Notes under the pieces: generated by a model
Databases searched by the model: none
What the model saw: the letters and a program-made list of their open reading frames with translations, nothing else
Told to the model about the DNA's origin: nothing
Made by a program: the position numbers and the translations under genes
NCBI RefSeq assembly: GCF_900112485.1
Contig: NZ_FOMG01000032.1
Location: 1-43,045 of the forward strand
Direction of reading: 5' to 3'
DNA length: 43,045 bases
Source: Clostridium uliginosum
Lineage (GTDB): Bacteria > Bacillota > Clostridia > Clostridiales > Clostridiaceae
Shown here: positions 1 to 7,942 of the stretch, in pieces
Layout of the letters: each line of letters begins with the position of its first letter
Numbering within the stretch: position 1 is the first letter of the stretch

Positions 1-88
1 GCATGAGCAAGTAAAGAATAAGATTCCTGAAGAACATAGCAAAGCAACGATTGAATGGTTTAATAATATTAAATCAAGGCAAGTTTAA
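1..88 (+). CDS. 3' end of an unidentified gene (partial)
   Basis: An open frame runs in from the window edge and stops with TAA at 86-88, giving 28 residues that end in IEWFNNIKSRQV. It is lysine- and glutamate-rich and probably helical. It is too short to assign to a family. The rest of the gene lies outside the window. Confidence 0.45.
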   Translation, partial: HEQVKNKIPEEHSKATIEWFNNIKSRQV

Positions 89-186
89 GATTCTTAAGAT
101 GATTTTATAATTAATGTAGATTGTGTAATTTTATTTAAAAATTGAATAATGTAATATTTATAAAATACGTTATAATTTATAAGTGT

Positions 187-202
187 ATAAATAGTAATTT
201 AT
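187..202. promoter_or_regulatory. 16-bp palindrome upstream of the DAK-like pseudogene
   Basis: The site is ATAAAT-AGTA-ATTTAT. It lies between an AT-rich promoter-like stretch (TTATAATTTAT near 170) and the ribosome site at 212-217. An identical palindrome with similar left flank lies at 17482-17497 before an unrelated gene. It may be an operator; the regulator is unknown. Confidence 0.35.
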
Positions 203-224
203 AAAACGTAAAAGGAGAATAATT

Positions 225-476
225 ATGCTTGAATACAAATTTGATACGCAGTTATTAATTGAAGGAGAGAATCTTTCAGAAGATAAAATAAACGAATATA
301 TTACAAAAAACATTGAAGGTGATTGCTTACTTGCGGTTGGTGATGAGGAACTGATTAAAATTCATTTTCACACAAATACTCCATGGAAAGTACTTTAGTA
401 TTGTGCTTCTTTGGGAGAAATTTATGATATCGTTGTAGAAAACATGGAACGCCAAGCCAATGGTCTTCAAGGTTAA
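225..476 (+). pseudogene. DAK/DegV C-terminal-like small protein, broken by an in-frame TAG
   Basis: ATG at 225 follows a good ribosome site (AAAGGAG, 211-217). The frame reads 57 residues to a TAG at 396-398, then continues for 25 more codons to TAA at 474-476. The two parts read as one domain: GDCLLAVGDEELIKIHFHTN before the stop and ASLGEIYDIVVENMERQ after it. This resembles the C-terminal part of YloV/DAK-phosphatase and DegV-like proteins, which clostridia also carry as free proteins of about 80 residues. The stop sits where a Glu would be expected (VL*YC), so a GAG-to-TAG change is likely. The stop could be a recent mutation, a sequencing error or, less likely, a readthrough site. Confidence 0.7.
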
Positions 477-506
477 ACGCATGTTTTTCTTATATTGTGC
501 AACATC

Positions 507-529
507 AAGAGCAGAAATGCTCTTTTTTA
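507..529 (+). terminator. intrinsic terminator after the DAK-like pseudogene
   Basis: AAGAGCA and TGCTCTT pair around a GAAA tetraloop and are followed by a run of T. It lies about 30 bp after the TAA at 476. Confidence 0.8.
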
Positions 530-646
530 TTGTTTAAAAATAGGGCACATCTAGTATTAAACCTTATTAGAACAGATTTATGGAATATAAAACTCCTTAT
601 GTGTTTATAAGAATATTATTACAAAAGCAATAAGGAGGAGATCTTG

Positions 647-676
647 ATGTTCTTCTTTACAGATCTGGAACGATAA
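647..676 (+). other. ribosome site followed by a 9-codon frame
   Basis: AAGGAGGAG followed by ATG at 647 opens a frame of only nine codons (MFFFTDLER). It is either a leader peptide or the surviving start of a lost gene. It lies in the 421-bp gap between 477 and 897, which otherwise holds the terminator at 507 and the promoter and hairpins listed separately. Confidence 0.25.
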
Positions 677-773
677 TTATATGTACAATATGCTACAATT
701 AATTTAGAATATTTTTATAAAGTGAACTAACAATATATTAATATTAGACATATGAATTTGGAATAAGAAATGT

Positions 774-802
774 TTGACAACAGAACATATGTTTGCTATC
801 CT
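774..802 (+). promoter_or_regulatory. promoter for the alpha/beta hydrolase
   Basis: TTGACA at 774-779 is followed after 17 bp by TATCCT at 797-802. The spacer contains the palindrome AACATATGTT. It lies about 95 bp upstream of the hydrolase start, which leaves a long leader with the hairpins noted at 836-890. Confidence 0.5.
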
Positions 803-835
803 ATCTATAGAATAATTAAAAAATATATTAATTGT

Positions 836-890
836 TATTATATTTAACCTATTACATGAAATTTTTAAGTTAAATATAATAGGTTAGGAG
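836..890 (+). promoter_or_regulatory. leader with two mutually exclusive hairpins next to the ribosome site
   Basis: TATTATATTTAAC (836-848) pairs perfectly with GTTAAATATAATA (869-881). AACCTATT (846-853) can instead pair with AATAGGTT (878-885), directly beside AGGAG (886-890). The two pairings share bases and cannot both form. This arrangement could gate translation of the hydrolase at 898. Confidence 0.4.
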
Positions 891-897
891 AGTAAAA

Positions 898-1665
898 ATG
901 TCGCTGATTGAAATAAATGGAGTAAACTTAAACATTGAAATACAAGGTCATGGGGAGCCTTTAATACTTATACATGGACTTGGTTGTGATAGTACACAAT
1001 GGAGTAACGAAATTCAGAGACTTTCTAAAAATTTTAAAACAGTTTTATTAGACTGTAGGGGACATGGAAAATCTGATAAACCAGATAGTTATACATTAAA
1101 TGATCATATTCAAGATATTTTATCTATAATGGATGCTTTTAAATTCACAACTGCAAATCTTTATGGAGTTTCAATGGGAAGTTATATTGCACAAGGCGTA
1201 GCAATTTCACAACCTTATAGAATAAAAAAATTAATCTTGACTGTTCCTAAATCAAATGGTTTAACATCATCAACTCAAAGATTGATTGATGAGCATGCAG
1301 CAGACTTAGAAAGACTAAATGAACAAGAAAAATTAATCTTTTTTTATAAACATATGGCATATAATCCAGAAATATTTTTACAATATCCTAATCTTCTTAA
1401 AAACTCATTAACACCTAAACAGACTCTAGCCGCAAATAAAGCATTAGAAGGTTTTGATTATCGAAGTGAATTGTGCAAGATAGCAGCCAAAACTATTGTT
1501 ATAAGTGGTAAATATGATGGGCTAAATCCCCCTTCTGATGGAAAATTATGTGCTTCACTGATACCAAATGCAACCTTCATTGAAATGAAATATTCAGGGC
1601 ATATACCTATGCTTGAGGAACCAGACATATATAGCAACATAATTGAGAAATTCCTAAGTAACTAA
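898..1665 (+). CDS. alpha/beta hydrolase
   Basis: This is a 255-residue single-domain alpha/beta hydrolase of the 3-oxoadipate enol-lactonase/haloperoxidase-like type, probably cytoplasmic. The oxyanion-hole motif HGLGCD is near residue 26. The nucleophile elbow GVSMGS places the catalytic Ser at 92. Asp207 (GKYDGL) and His235 (SGHIPM) complete the triad. The length is normal for the family. The ATG at 898 has AGGAG at 886-890. It is apparently a single-gene unit with its own promoter. The substrate cannot be told from sequence; this fold covers esterases, lactonases and peptidases. Confidence 0.88.
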   Translation: MSLIEINGVNLNIEIQGHGEPLILIHGLGCDSTQWSNEIQRLSKNFKTVLLDCRGHGKSDKPDSYTLNDHIQDILSIMDAFKFTTANLYGVSMGSYIAQGVAISQPYRIKKLILTVPKSNGLTSSTQRLIDEHAADLERLNEQEKLIFFYKHMAYNPEIFLQYPNLLKNSLTPKQTLAANKALEGFDYRSELCKIAAKTIVISGKYDGLNPPSDGKLCASLIPNATFIEMKYSGHIPMLEEPDIYSNIIEKFLSN

Positions 1666-1748
1666 ATTAAACAGATTATTAAAAGATGAGAATCAATTAT
1701 AATAGATAGTTCATTTTATTATTACTGTCTATTACTGGAGGTAAAATT

Positions 1749-2242
1749 ATGGCTTCAAATTTAGAGTTTGTAGAATACGTTTGTGAACAAATTAGTGATT
1801 CTGGAACTATAACCTATAGAAAAATGTTTGGCGACTATGGAGTTTATTGCAATGCAAAAATAATAGGATTAAGGCATATTAAAGAAAATAACAAGTCAAA
1901 GATGCGACGTATATTTCGTGTCAGACAAGGAGATGAAATCATCTCATAGCAGGGCTATGGGATGATTTCACCGACGCAGTATGACGTAAAATAGACTAGC
2001 ATACTGACTTGTTATTTATTTTAATGTGCCTAATTTGTGATAATCAATTTTTCTTGAAGATAACAAAAGCTGGTAAAAATCTATTGCATGAAATTATAGA
2101 AGCACCTGCCTATAAAGGTGCAAAACCATCCTTTTTAATTGAATCTTTAGATGATAGAGATTTTTTAGCTAAACTTATTGTTGCAACTTATGAAGAGTTG
2201 CCAATGCCAAAACCAAAGAAGAAAAAACACTATAATTACTGA
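1749..2242 (+). pseudogene. TfoX N-terminal-domain protein interrupted by repeat R1
   Basis: The 5' part (1749-1871) encodes a TfoX-N start with KMFGDYGVYCNAKIIGL. The 3' part (2033-2242) continues with ICDNQFFLKITKAGKNLL and ends in a lysine tail. Removing 1872-2032 joins TTA to ATT in frame and gives one protein of about 110 residues, the usual length for stand-alone TfoX-N proteins. The insert is repeat R1 plus a duplicated TA. Two open frames result: one of 66 residues that runs into the element, and one that could restart inside it. Neither is likely to work. The ribosome site GGAGG (1738-1742) precedes ATG 1749. The TfoX C-terminal domain occurs separately at 18007. Confidence 0.85.
1872..2030 (+). 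repeat. R1 miniature inverted-repeat element, copy 1 (long form)
   Basis: The element starts AGGCATAT and ends ATGTGCC. Inner arms AATAACAAGTCA and TGACTTGTTATTT are inverted. The centre holds a second inverted repeat, TGAAATCATC with GATGATTTCA. The flanking TA at 1870-1871 is repeated at 2031-2032. The host tfoX frame proves the boundaries, because removing the insert and one TA restores it. No open frame inside suggests a transposase. Confidence 0.9.
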
Positions 2243-2271
2243 CTTGACAATTTCTTATTAAATATCATTAT

Positions 2272-2334
2272 AAAGCCATATAGTTTATAACATAATTTGC
2301 AATATAATATGTTATAAACTACATGGCTTTTTTG
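2272..2334 (+). terminator. strong terminator after the tfoX-like pseudogene
   Basis: A long stem, AAAGCCATATAGTTTATAAC with GTTATAAACTACATGGCTTT, is followed by TTTT. It may act for the plus strand and also for the minus-strand gene at 2383. Confidence 0.8.
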
Positions 2335-2382
2335 TTACATCTTATGTTATACTATCTGTTCTTTAGATATTTCTAAGCTTGT

Positions 2383-2634
2383 CTAATCTTCTTTTTTATC
2401 AAAAAAATAATATCCATATGATATAATCAACCACATTAATATAACTATTCTAATATCTATATTAAATAAATGTTGTAATAGTATTAAAGTTGTTGTAACA
2501 ATAATGTATGAAAAGTCTCGAACATGTTTATGATATGTTTTTAATTCAAAACTAGCTTTTTGAATCTTAATTAAAAACAACATTAAAATACATTCACATA
2601 TACACACTAATAAAAAATATTCAAATTCAAACAT
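2383..2634 (-). CDS. small membrane protein
   Basis: The gene encodes 83 residues with about three hydrophobic segments (roughly residues 4-23, 42-58 and 61-78) and a charged C-terminus KKED. The ATG has an AGGAG ribosome site nine bases upstream on the minus strand. I recognise no family. Its neighbours are a decayed GNAT gene and another small three-helix protein at 3120, so this stretch may once have held a larger set of accessory genes. Confidence 0.55.
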   Translation of the reverse strand: MFEFEYFLLVCICECILMLFLIKIQKASFELKTYHKHVRDFSYIIVTTTLILLQHLFNIDIRIVILMWLIISYGYYFFDKKED

Positions 2635-2773
2635 CTTTAATATGCTCCTATTGGATCAAACTAACTTGTATGAATATTATCATAATTTATACTGCTTCTA
2701 TAGCTTACTATAAAGTCAATCCATCTATTATTCATTTCATTAAACTTTTTATACCTTAATGATTTTAAGTTAT

Positions 2774-2993
2774 CTAATGATATTCTTTTCTAAAACCTCT
2801 TACTTCATCAATAAAACCTAAATTTTTATAAAATTTATGTGCTTCTTTACGAGTAGCAGATGATATAAGAATGGAGTATGCACATCTCTTTATAAATTTC
2901 ACTTGATTGTTGCACTAAGTTATTATATGGAGTGAGTTCCTTATATAATTCTAATAGTTGTGGAATATCTTCAATTTTCAATTTTTCTATCAT
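2774..2993 (-). pseudogene. GNAT acetyltransferase remnant with internal deletion
   Basis: Reading the minus strand from ATG at 2993 gives IEKLKIEDIPQLLELYKEL, a typical GNAT N-terminus. After about 40 codons the frame is lost. A different frame then gives EAHKFYKNLGFIDEVRGF and a stop at 2774-2776. FYKNLGF is the conserved C-terminal alpha4/beta5 region of GNAT enzymes. The middle of the domain, including the acetyl-CoA loop (Q/R-x-x-G-x-G/A), is missing. Only about 70 codons remain of the usual 140-160, so the gene is dead by deletion. Confidence 0.75.
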
Positions 2994-3119
2994 CACTATT
3001 AACTTCTTTCTCTATAACTATTTTTAAATTTAATATTTGACTCTGCTTTAATATTTAAATACATCTCACTTTAATCCTACTTCATTAGATACAGATATAG
3101 ACTATATGAAGATTGTTCT

Positions 3120-3374
3120 TTAATTATTATTTATTTTAGATTTATTTTGGAAAAATAAGATAATAGCACTTATCAAAACTACTGCCTCTATGAACATAAC
3201 CACTGTACCTACATTAGAAATTAAATACTTCTCCAAGAAAATTATTCTTAATAACTCAAATGTAAAAAACATGCAAAATAGTAAATTATAAATCTTTCTT
3301 CCTTTATAAAACGATTGAGCATTAATCACCAACATCGTGCCATATAGAACAATGTGAAATATATCGTCAAGCAT
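3120..3374 (-). CDS. small membrane protein
   Basis: The gene encodes 84 residues with three predicted hydrophobic stretches (about 5-18, 27-45 and 54-75), a short basic loop (KGRK) and a polar tail. A purine-rich ribosome site (AGGGGGTAGG) precedes the ATG on the minus strand. I recognise no family. It stands alone, with a long non-coding region upstream. Confidence 0.55.
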   Translation of the reverse strand: MLDDIFHIVLYGTMLVINAQSFYKGRKIYNLLFCMFFTFELLRIIFLEKYLISNVGTVVMFIEAVVLISAIILFFQNKSKINNN

Positions 3375-3568
3375 AAAGCCTACCCCCTGTGTAAAAAATT
3401 AATCTAAATAAGTAATTAAATGATAATACGATACAATTCCAACATAACTTTTAATTAATTATACCATTATATTCTATAATATTACTGTTTTTAGGATTAT
3501 ATACAAGGAACTACCATATCGCCAACACTAATTGCACTCAGTACCCAATATATAGTTATTCTTTTAAA

Positions 3569-3620
3569 TTTTAGAATAAAAGTTTTAGAATAAGAGTTTT
3601 AGAGTAAGAATTTTAGAGAT
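3569..3620. repeat. 14-bp tandem repeat, about 3.7 copies
   Basis: The units are TTTTAGAATAAAAG, TTTTAGAATAAGAG, TTTTAGAGTAAGAA, then a partial TTTTAGAGATA. They lie in the gene-free stretch 3375-3887, together with the inverted repeat at 3720. Confidence 0.75.
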
Positions 3621-3719
3621 ATTAATCTAATAAATATAAGAAAATTTTAATATGAGTATTTTTGATTATATGCGTATTTAACTGAGTTTAAATTGATATT
3701 TAATATGAAATTCAAATAA

Positions 3720-3798
3720 ATAAAAGTTACAAACTTTGTGACACTATCTGGTACTTAATTTATAACAAATAATGTATCAAAATTTGTAACTTTCATTG
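3720..3798. repeat. imperfect inverted repeat of about 25 bp arms
   Basis: AAAGTTACAAA (3722-3732) and TTTGTAACTTT (3784-3794) form the core of longer imperfect arms around a loop of about 50 bp. It could be a small mobile repeat or a transcription terminator for the regulator at 3888. No second copy was seen in the window. Confidence 0.45.
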
Positions 3799-3887
3799 TA
3801 ATAAAAATTGTTATATTCATATGTAGCTTTTTTAGAGATGGAATCTATTCTAGAACAGATGTTTTTAAATAAATTTAACCATCTCTT

Positions 3888-4736
3888 TTACTTCTTAATA
3901 GGAATCCAAATCTCACATCTGTAATCGGTCGAGTATATATCACCTTCAGGATAAACCTCAAGCTCTGGTGCACAAGCATGTTGATATCCTGCAGATGGCA
4001 ACCACTCTGTAAATATCCTTTTGGTAAGATCTTGTATAGCTTCTGGAAGTGCACCAACTGATTCAAATATAGCCCAAGTTGCTGCAGGTATAGTTGCTAA
4101 AATATATCCTTTTGGAAGGGTATCTTTGATTTCCTCAATTCCTATCATATAATTAAATTCATCTTTACAAAAATCCTTACATATACCTAGGACACCAAGC
4201 TTGCCTGCTTTTGAGCTAGTCCACTGGTATGAACCATCCTTCATACAATCATTCCAGAATTTAGGTACTTGTTCGAAGTTTTCTCCGTCCACCATAGTTA
4301 TCCTTGTTTGTTTACCTACTACTTTAAAGCTTCCTTTATCAACAATCTTATAATTCATATCTTTCTCTCCTTTTATTGAAATGTGAAAGGATAGTTTAGG
4401 ATATGCCTTGAGATTTACTCCCGGCTCCCGAGCTGCAGTCGGACTCATTCCATGCATTTTTCTAAAAGCTTTTATGAATGCTTCCGGTGTTTCATATCCA
4501 TACTTATAAGCTACATTAATGATCTTTTCACCAGATATAATATCTTGTGCAGCGAGTGTAAGCCTTCTTCTGCGTATATATTCAGCTATTGTAACACCGG
4601 TTATCATATGGTACATACGCTGAAAGTGAAACGTGGATGATAATGCAATTTTCGCCACCTTTTCAATATCAAGCTTTTCAGTAATGTTAGCCTCCAAATA
4701 TTCTACTGCCTTATTCATTGAGTCAAGCCAATCCAT
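3888..4736 (-). CDS. AraC-family regulator with GyrI-like effector domain
   Basis: This 282-residue protein is a likely transcription activator that binds a small cationic or hydrophobic ligand. Residues 8-105 form two helix-turn-helix units of the AraC C-terminal type (LSSTFHFQRMYHMITG and AYKYGYETPEAFIKAFRK). Residues 125-282 are a GyrI-like/BmrR-type effector-binding domain ending CEIWIPIKK. HTH first and effector domain second is the usual order for this class (SbmC/Rob-like). The ATG at 4736 follows a GGAGTGGC ribosome site. No obvious target operon lies next to it. Such regulators often control drug efflux, but that is not shown here. Confidence 0.88.
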   Translation of the reverse strand: MDWLDSMNKAVEYLEANITEKLDIEKVAKIALSSTFHFQRMYHMITGVTIAEYIRRRRLTLAAQDIISGEKIINVAYKYGYETPEAFIKAFRKMHGMSPTAAREPGVNLKAYPKLSFHISIKGEKDMNYKIVDKGSFKVVGKQTRITMVDGENFEQVPKFWNDCMKDGSYQWTSSKAGKLGVLGICKDFCKDEFNYMIGIEEIKDTLPKGYILATIPAATWAIFESVGALPEAIQDLTKRIFTEWLPSAGYQHACAPELEVYPEGDIYSTDYRCEIWIPIKK

Positions 4737-4955
4737 AAAGCCACTCCTCTCTGTTTCTATATTAAGTGTTTTCTACTTAGTTGTCCTGTCTTTAAATGCT
4801 ACCAGATGATAGGTTTTAATTATGTAGTTTTTATCTGATCTATAATACTAACTTACCAGTGCGATTTAATCATTATGATTATTATATCATTGAACATCAT
4901 TTTTATAAATTTATACACATATATCCCACAATTTAAATAGAAACTATGTTTTAGA

Positions 4956-5232
4956 AGAGTGGCTGTCTCAGAATTATCAAGTGAAGCAATAACAAAGAAA
5001 TAGAAATAACATTTATTAAAGAAGACTAGAAAAATTTCGCTAAGACTTTCTAATATTTAAAGTTGTACCCATAAAAGATTGCTCCTAATATGCATTAGGA
5101 CAATCATTTATGGAACAACTTCAAATGAATAAACTCTAAGCTTATTTTTCAATGCTTCTTCCACAAATGTTATTTCTACTTTTTTAAATATACATCATAT
5201 CATTAAATGATTTGTATTATGATACAGCTCCA
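4956..5232. repeat. R2 palindromic element, copy 1 (unoccupied)
   Basis: The ends GGCTGTCTCA (left) and TGATACAGCT (right) form imperfect terminal inverted repeats. Inside, GAAATAACATTT is inverted as AAATGTTATTTC, and a central palindrome spans 5064-5125 around CCTAATATGCATTAGG. GTTTTAGA (4948-4955) and GTTTTAAA (5233-5240) may be an 8-bp target duplication. The copy at 42651 is in the opposite orientation and closely similar. No coding content. Confidence 0.8.
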
Positions 5233-5353
5233 GTTTTAAAAATTATATATTAATAAATGATATAAAAGCGTTAGCTACCTCATCTTTTTGATATAATAAA
5301 ATAGAGAATAATAATAACAGTAAATATAAATAAATAGAGGAGTAAAGCTGCAA

Positions 5354-6289
5354 ATGATGAGAGAAAACATTCCAGAAGTAGTAGGAAATTATTTAGATTA
5401 TTTATCTACAATTCAAGAAAGAGCAGATAGTACAATTGCAGGTTATAAATTAGATTTAATTATGCTTTTTAAATTTTTAAAACATAATAAAGATTTGAGT
5501 TACAAAAATTTTAATGAAATTGATATTAGTGATATAGATGAAGAGTTTATAAGAAATATAGAACTTAAAGATTTATACTCATTCTTAGGATTTACTAAAA
5601 ATAACAAGAAGAATAATGCTTTTACTAGAGCTAGAAAGATTGCTACTATAAAATCATTTTTTAAGTATTGTCAAAGTAAGGTTAAGATTTTAGATAATAA
5701 TATAAGTCTTGAACTTGAAAGTCCCAAATTACCTAAAAAGCAGGTAGCTTATTTGAATTTAGATGAGAGTGAAAAGTTACTAGGATCAATAACTGGGAGA
5801 AATAAAGATAGAGATTTTTGCATAATAACATTGTTTTTAAATTGTGGTCTTAGATTAAATGAGCTATGTAATATAAAACTTGAGGATATTAGAGACGATA
5901 TTTTGGTAGTTATGGGAAAAGGGGATAAGGATAGAACAGTTTATTTAAATGATTCATGCATAAGAGCTATTAAGATTTATCTCATACACAGAAAGAATGT
6001 AAACAATACATATCTTTTCATAAGTGAAAGAGATAATCACATAAGCAAGAGAAGTATTCAAACTATAGTTAAAAATAATCTTAAATCAGCAGGGCTTGAT
6101 ACACATAAGTATTCTACTCATAAATTAAGACATACAGCAGCTACACTACTTTATAAATATGCAAATGTAGATATAAGAACTATTCAAAAAATCTTAGGCC
6201 ATAAAAACATTGCAACTACAACTATTTATACTCATGTAGATGATGAAAGTGTAAGAAAAGCTATAAGATTAAATCCACTAAATAAATAA
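5354..6289 (+). CDS. tyrosine recombinase/integrase (XerC/D-like)
   Basis: The 311-residue protein has an N-terminal SAM-like core-binding domain (about 8-115) and a C-terminal catalytic domain. The catalytic set is present: Arg in LNCGLRLNEL, the HKLRHTAATLL block (His and Arg), His in LGHKNIATTT and Tyr in IYTHV. The length matches Xer-type enzymes. GAGGAG lies upstream of two adjacent ATGs (5354 and 5357). It could resolve chromosomes, but the location among mobile repeats and a toxin-antitoxin pair makes a mobile-element integrase equally likely. No att-like direct repeats were identified around it. Confidence 0.9.
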   Translation: MMRENIPEVVGNYLDYLSTIQERADSTIAGYKLDLIMLFKFLKHNKDLSYKNFNEIDISDIDEEFIRNIELKDLYSFLGFTKNNKKNNAFTRARKIATIKSFFKYCQSKVKILDNNISLELESPKLPKKQVAYLNLDESEKLLGSITGRNKDRDFCIITLFLNCGLRLNELCNIKLEDIRDDILVVMGKGDKDRTVYLNDSCIRAIKIYLIHRKNVNNTYLFISERDNHISKRSIQTIVKNNLKSAGLDTHKYSTHKLRHTAATLLYKYANVDIRTIQKILGHKNIATTTIYTHVDDESVRKAIRLNPLNK

Positions 6290-6311
6290 GAGATGGAATG
6301 TAGATAGAATT

Positions 6312-6354
6312 AAAAAATCACTTAGGATAACTAAATCCCAAGTGATTTTTTTAA
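6312..6354 (+). terminator. terminator after the recombinase gene
   Basis: AATCACTTAGGAT pairs with ATCCCAAGTGATT (one mismatch), followed by a T run. It lies 23 bp after the recombinase stop. Confidence 0.85.
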
Positions 6355-6368
6355 AATTGCATTACCAT

Positions 6369-6432
6369 CTAATTTAATTTGTTTTTTAACATTTCTATAT
6401 CCTCTATGCTTAATCCAGTACCCTTTGCTATG
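6369..6432 (-). pseudogene. C-terminal scrap of an Rpn/PD-(D/E)XK family nuclease
   Basis: The minus strand reads IAKGTGLSIEDIEMLKNKLN then TAG. This is the typical C-terminal helix of Rpn (recombination-promoting nuclease, TIGR01784-like) proteins. Only 20 codons remain. It ends exactly where the repeat at 6432 begins, so a rearrangement joined the two. Confidence 0.6.
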
Positions 6433-6570
6433 GTGTTTCAAAATATAAGTTCTTATAGTAAAGGACATGAAAAAAATATAGCAATGATACTAGATTTTTA
6501 CATAATTACTTATTTATTAAGGAGTAATATTAACTTCTAAATGATGCGATTATTTCATAGAGTTTATAAA
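6432..6570 (+). repeat. direct repeat A, copy 1 (upstream of the HEPN-MNT pair)
   Basis: About 139 bp are nearly identical to 8820-8957. The repeat contains the last 36 codons of an unidentified gene (ending in YIITYLLRSNINF, stop 6538-6540) and the leader of the toxin-antitoxin operon. In copy 2 an internal hairpin (AAATCCAG with CTGGATTT) is intact; here it is mutated. Confidence 0.85.
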
Positions 6571-6648
6571 ATAAATAATATAGGTTATAATTGAAATGAA
6601 AAGATTTATATGATAGGATTGTTTTTTCATAGTTAAAGGGGTGAAGTT

Positions 6649-7065
6649 ATGGTTAATATAGATACAAAAATAAATGATTTAAAGAATTATTTTAAAAGCA
6701 ATGATAATATAGTAGCAGCCTGGTTTATAGGCTCATATGGAACAGTGAATCAAACAGAAGATAGTGATATTGATATTGCATTATTATTTGATAAACCAAC
6801 TGGTATTATTGATGAAATGGATATATCATGTAGAATTAGTGAAGTTCTTGATTTTGATAATATTGATAGTATTAACCTTTTATCTGCACCTATAACATTA
6901 CAATTTAAGGTCATAGATGAAGGTAGAAGTATTTATGAAAAAGATTATTATAAAGTTTGTGACTTTATGGAAGAAGTTTTTAATAAATATAGAGATGAAA
7001 AGTATTATTTGGATAGATTTATGAAAGATTTCTATGAAAGTTATGGAGTTAGGAGTAGAGCTTAA
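6649..7065 (+). CDS. mntA: MNT-domain nucleotidyltransferase, antitoxin of a type VII toxin-antitoxin pair
   Basis: The 138-residue minimal nucleotidyltransferase carries the exact signature GS-X10-DXD: Gly28-Ser29, then Asp40 and Asp42 (SDIDIAL). In characterised MntA proteins these residues bind metal-ATP and transfer AMP to a tyrosine of the partner HEPN toxin, which silences it. The stop overlaps the start of the HEPN gene by one base (TAATG), so the two are translationally coupled. AAAGGGGTG precedes the ATG. A decayed second copy of this gene's 5' part lies at 8967-9003. The assignment rests on motif and gene order; activity is inferred from the family. Confidence 0.9.
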   Translation: MVNIDTKINDLKNYFKSNDNIVAAWFIGSYGTVNQTEDSDIDIALLFDKPTGIIDEMDISCRISEVLDFDNIDSINLLSAPITLQFKVIDEGRSIYEKDYYKVCDFMEEVFNKYRDEKYYLDRFMKDFYESYGVRSRA

Positions 7066-7484
7066 TGGAATTTGATAAAAATAAAATAGATCAGAAATTA
7101 TTATTTATGGATACTTGTTTAAATAAATTAAAAAAACTAAGCACACTTGATAAAGATGCATTTATAGATGATTTTACAAAGGTTGATAGTGCTAAATATT
7201 TATTGCAAGTAAGTATAGAAGCAATGTTAGATATATCTAGTCATTTAATTGCTAGAAATAGATGGGGAAGACCAAAAGATAATAAGGACCATTTTCAAAT
7301 ATTATTTGATAATGGAATAATATTTGAAAAAGATGTATTAATATATTTTAATATGGCTAAATTTAGAAATAGAATTGTTCATATGTATTTTAATATTAGT
7401 GATGAAATGATATATGATATTGTTCAAAATAATATTAATGATTTTGAAAGATTTATCGGTAATATTGCAAAAGTAATTGTATAA
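7065..7484 (+). CDS. hepT: HEPN-domain toxin, HepT-like
   Basis: The 139-residue all-helical HEPN protein (HepT/DUF86 type) has the motif RX4HXY: Arg101, His106, Tyr108 (RNRIVHMY). Arg and His form the RNase site, and Tyr is the residue that the MNT partner AMPylates in described systems. It overlaps mntA by one base. Length and gene order match known HEPN-MNT pairs, although antitoxin-first order is only one of the two known arrangements. The pair most likely acts as a stabilisation or phage-response module. Confidence 0.9.
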   Translation: MEFDKNKIDQKLLFMDTCLNKLKKLSTLDKDAFIDDFTKVDSAKYLLQVSIEAMLDISSHLIARNRWGRPKDNKDHFQILFDNGIIFEKDVLIYFNMAKFRNRIVHMYFNISDEMIYDIVQNNINDFERFIGNIAKVIV

Positions 7485-7511
7485 TTTAGCTTTTTGTTAA
7501 TTAACATCTTA

Positions 7512-7532
7512 TATTCCACTATTACTGGAATA
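7512..7532 (+). terminator. weak hairpin after the hepT gene
   Basis: TATTCCA and TGGAATA pair around a 7-base loop, followed by AAAT rather than a T run. It may be a weak terminator or an RNA-stabilising hairpin. Confidence 0.3.
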
Positions 7533-7712
7533 AAATCTACCAAATAATTATACTAAAGTAAATGATTTTAAAAGCAGACAGCCAATATTTGTGTGAATAT
7601 AAGGATTTATAATAATTGACTGGATTAATTATCCATAAATTGAGTATAATACATAAACTAACCAATAATAGTTGTGCTAAAAATAAATCACAATTTTATG
7701 GAGGAACAATAA

Positions 7713-7925
7713 ATGAAAAATATTAAATTGCTTTACTGTATTTTAGGAAGTATAATTCTTAGTTTAGCAAGTACACCTATTCCATATAATACATTACATT
7801 ATATACCAGTTATAGGCTTTACTTTGAGCCAACTTACTTATTATATTTCTTTTGTAGGAATTATTTTAACTATATACTTTGCTATAATGCTAATAAGAGA
7901 AAACTATAAATTTAAAAATGAATAA
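7713..7925 (+). CDS. small membrane protein
   Basis: This 70-residue protein has two hydrophobic helices (about 5-22 and 42-63) joined by a proline-containing loop (TPIPYN) and a basic C-terminus. ATGGAGG lies about 10 bases before the ATG, so translation is likely. I recognise no family. It stands alone with its own terminator downstream. Two-helix proteins this size can be phage or toxin proteins, but nothing specific supports that here. Confidence 0.55.
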   Translation: MKNIKLLYCILGSIILSLASTPIPYNTLHYIPVIGFTLSQLTYYISFVGIILTIYFAIMLIRENYKFKNE

Positions 7926-7942
7926 TCTTAAAACTTAGACGA

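Noticed and set aside
3569..3620. Short tandem repeats considered as a CRISPR array or replication iterons
   Set aside because: The units are directly adjacent without spacers, the sequence is low complexity, and no cas or rep gene is nearby.
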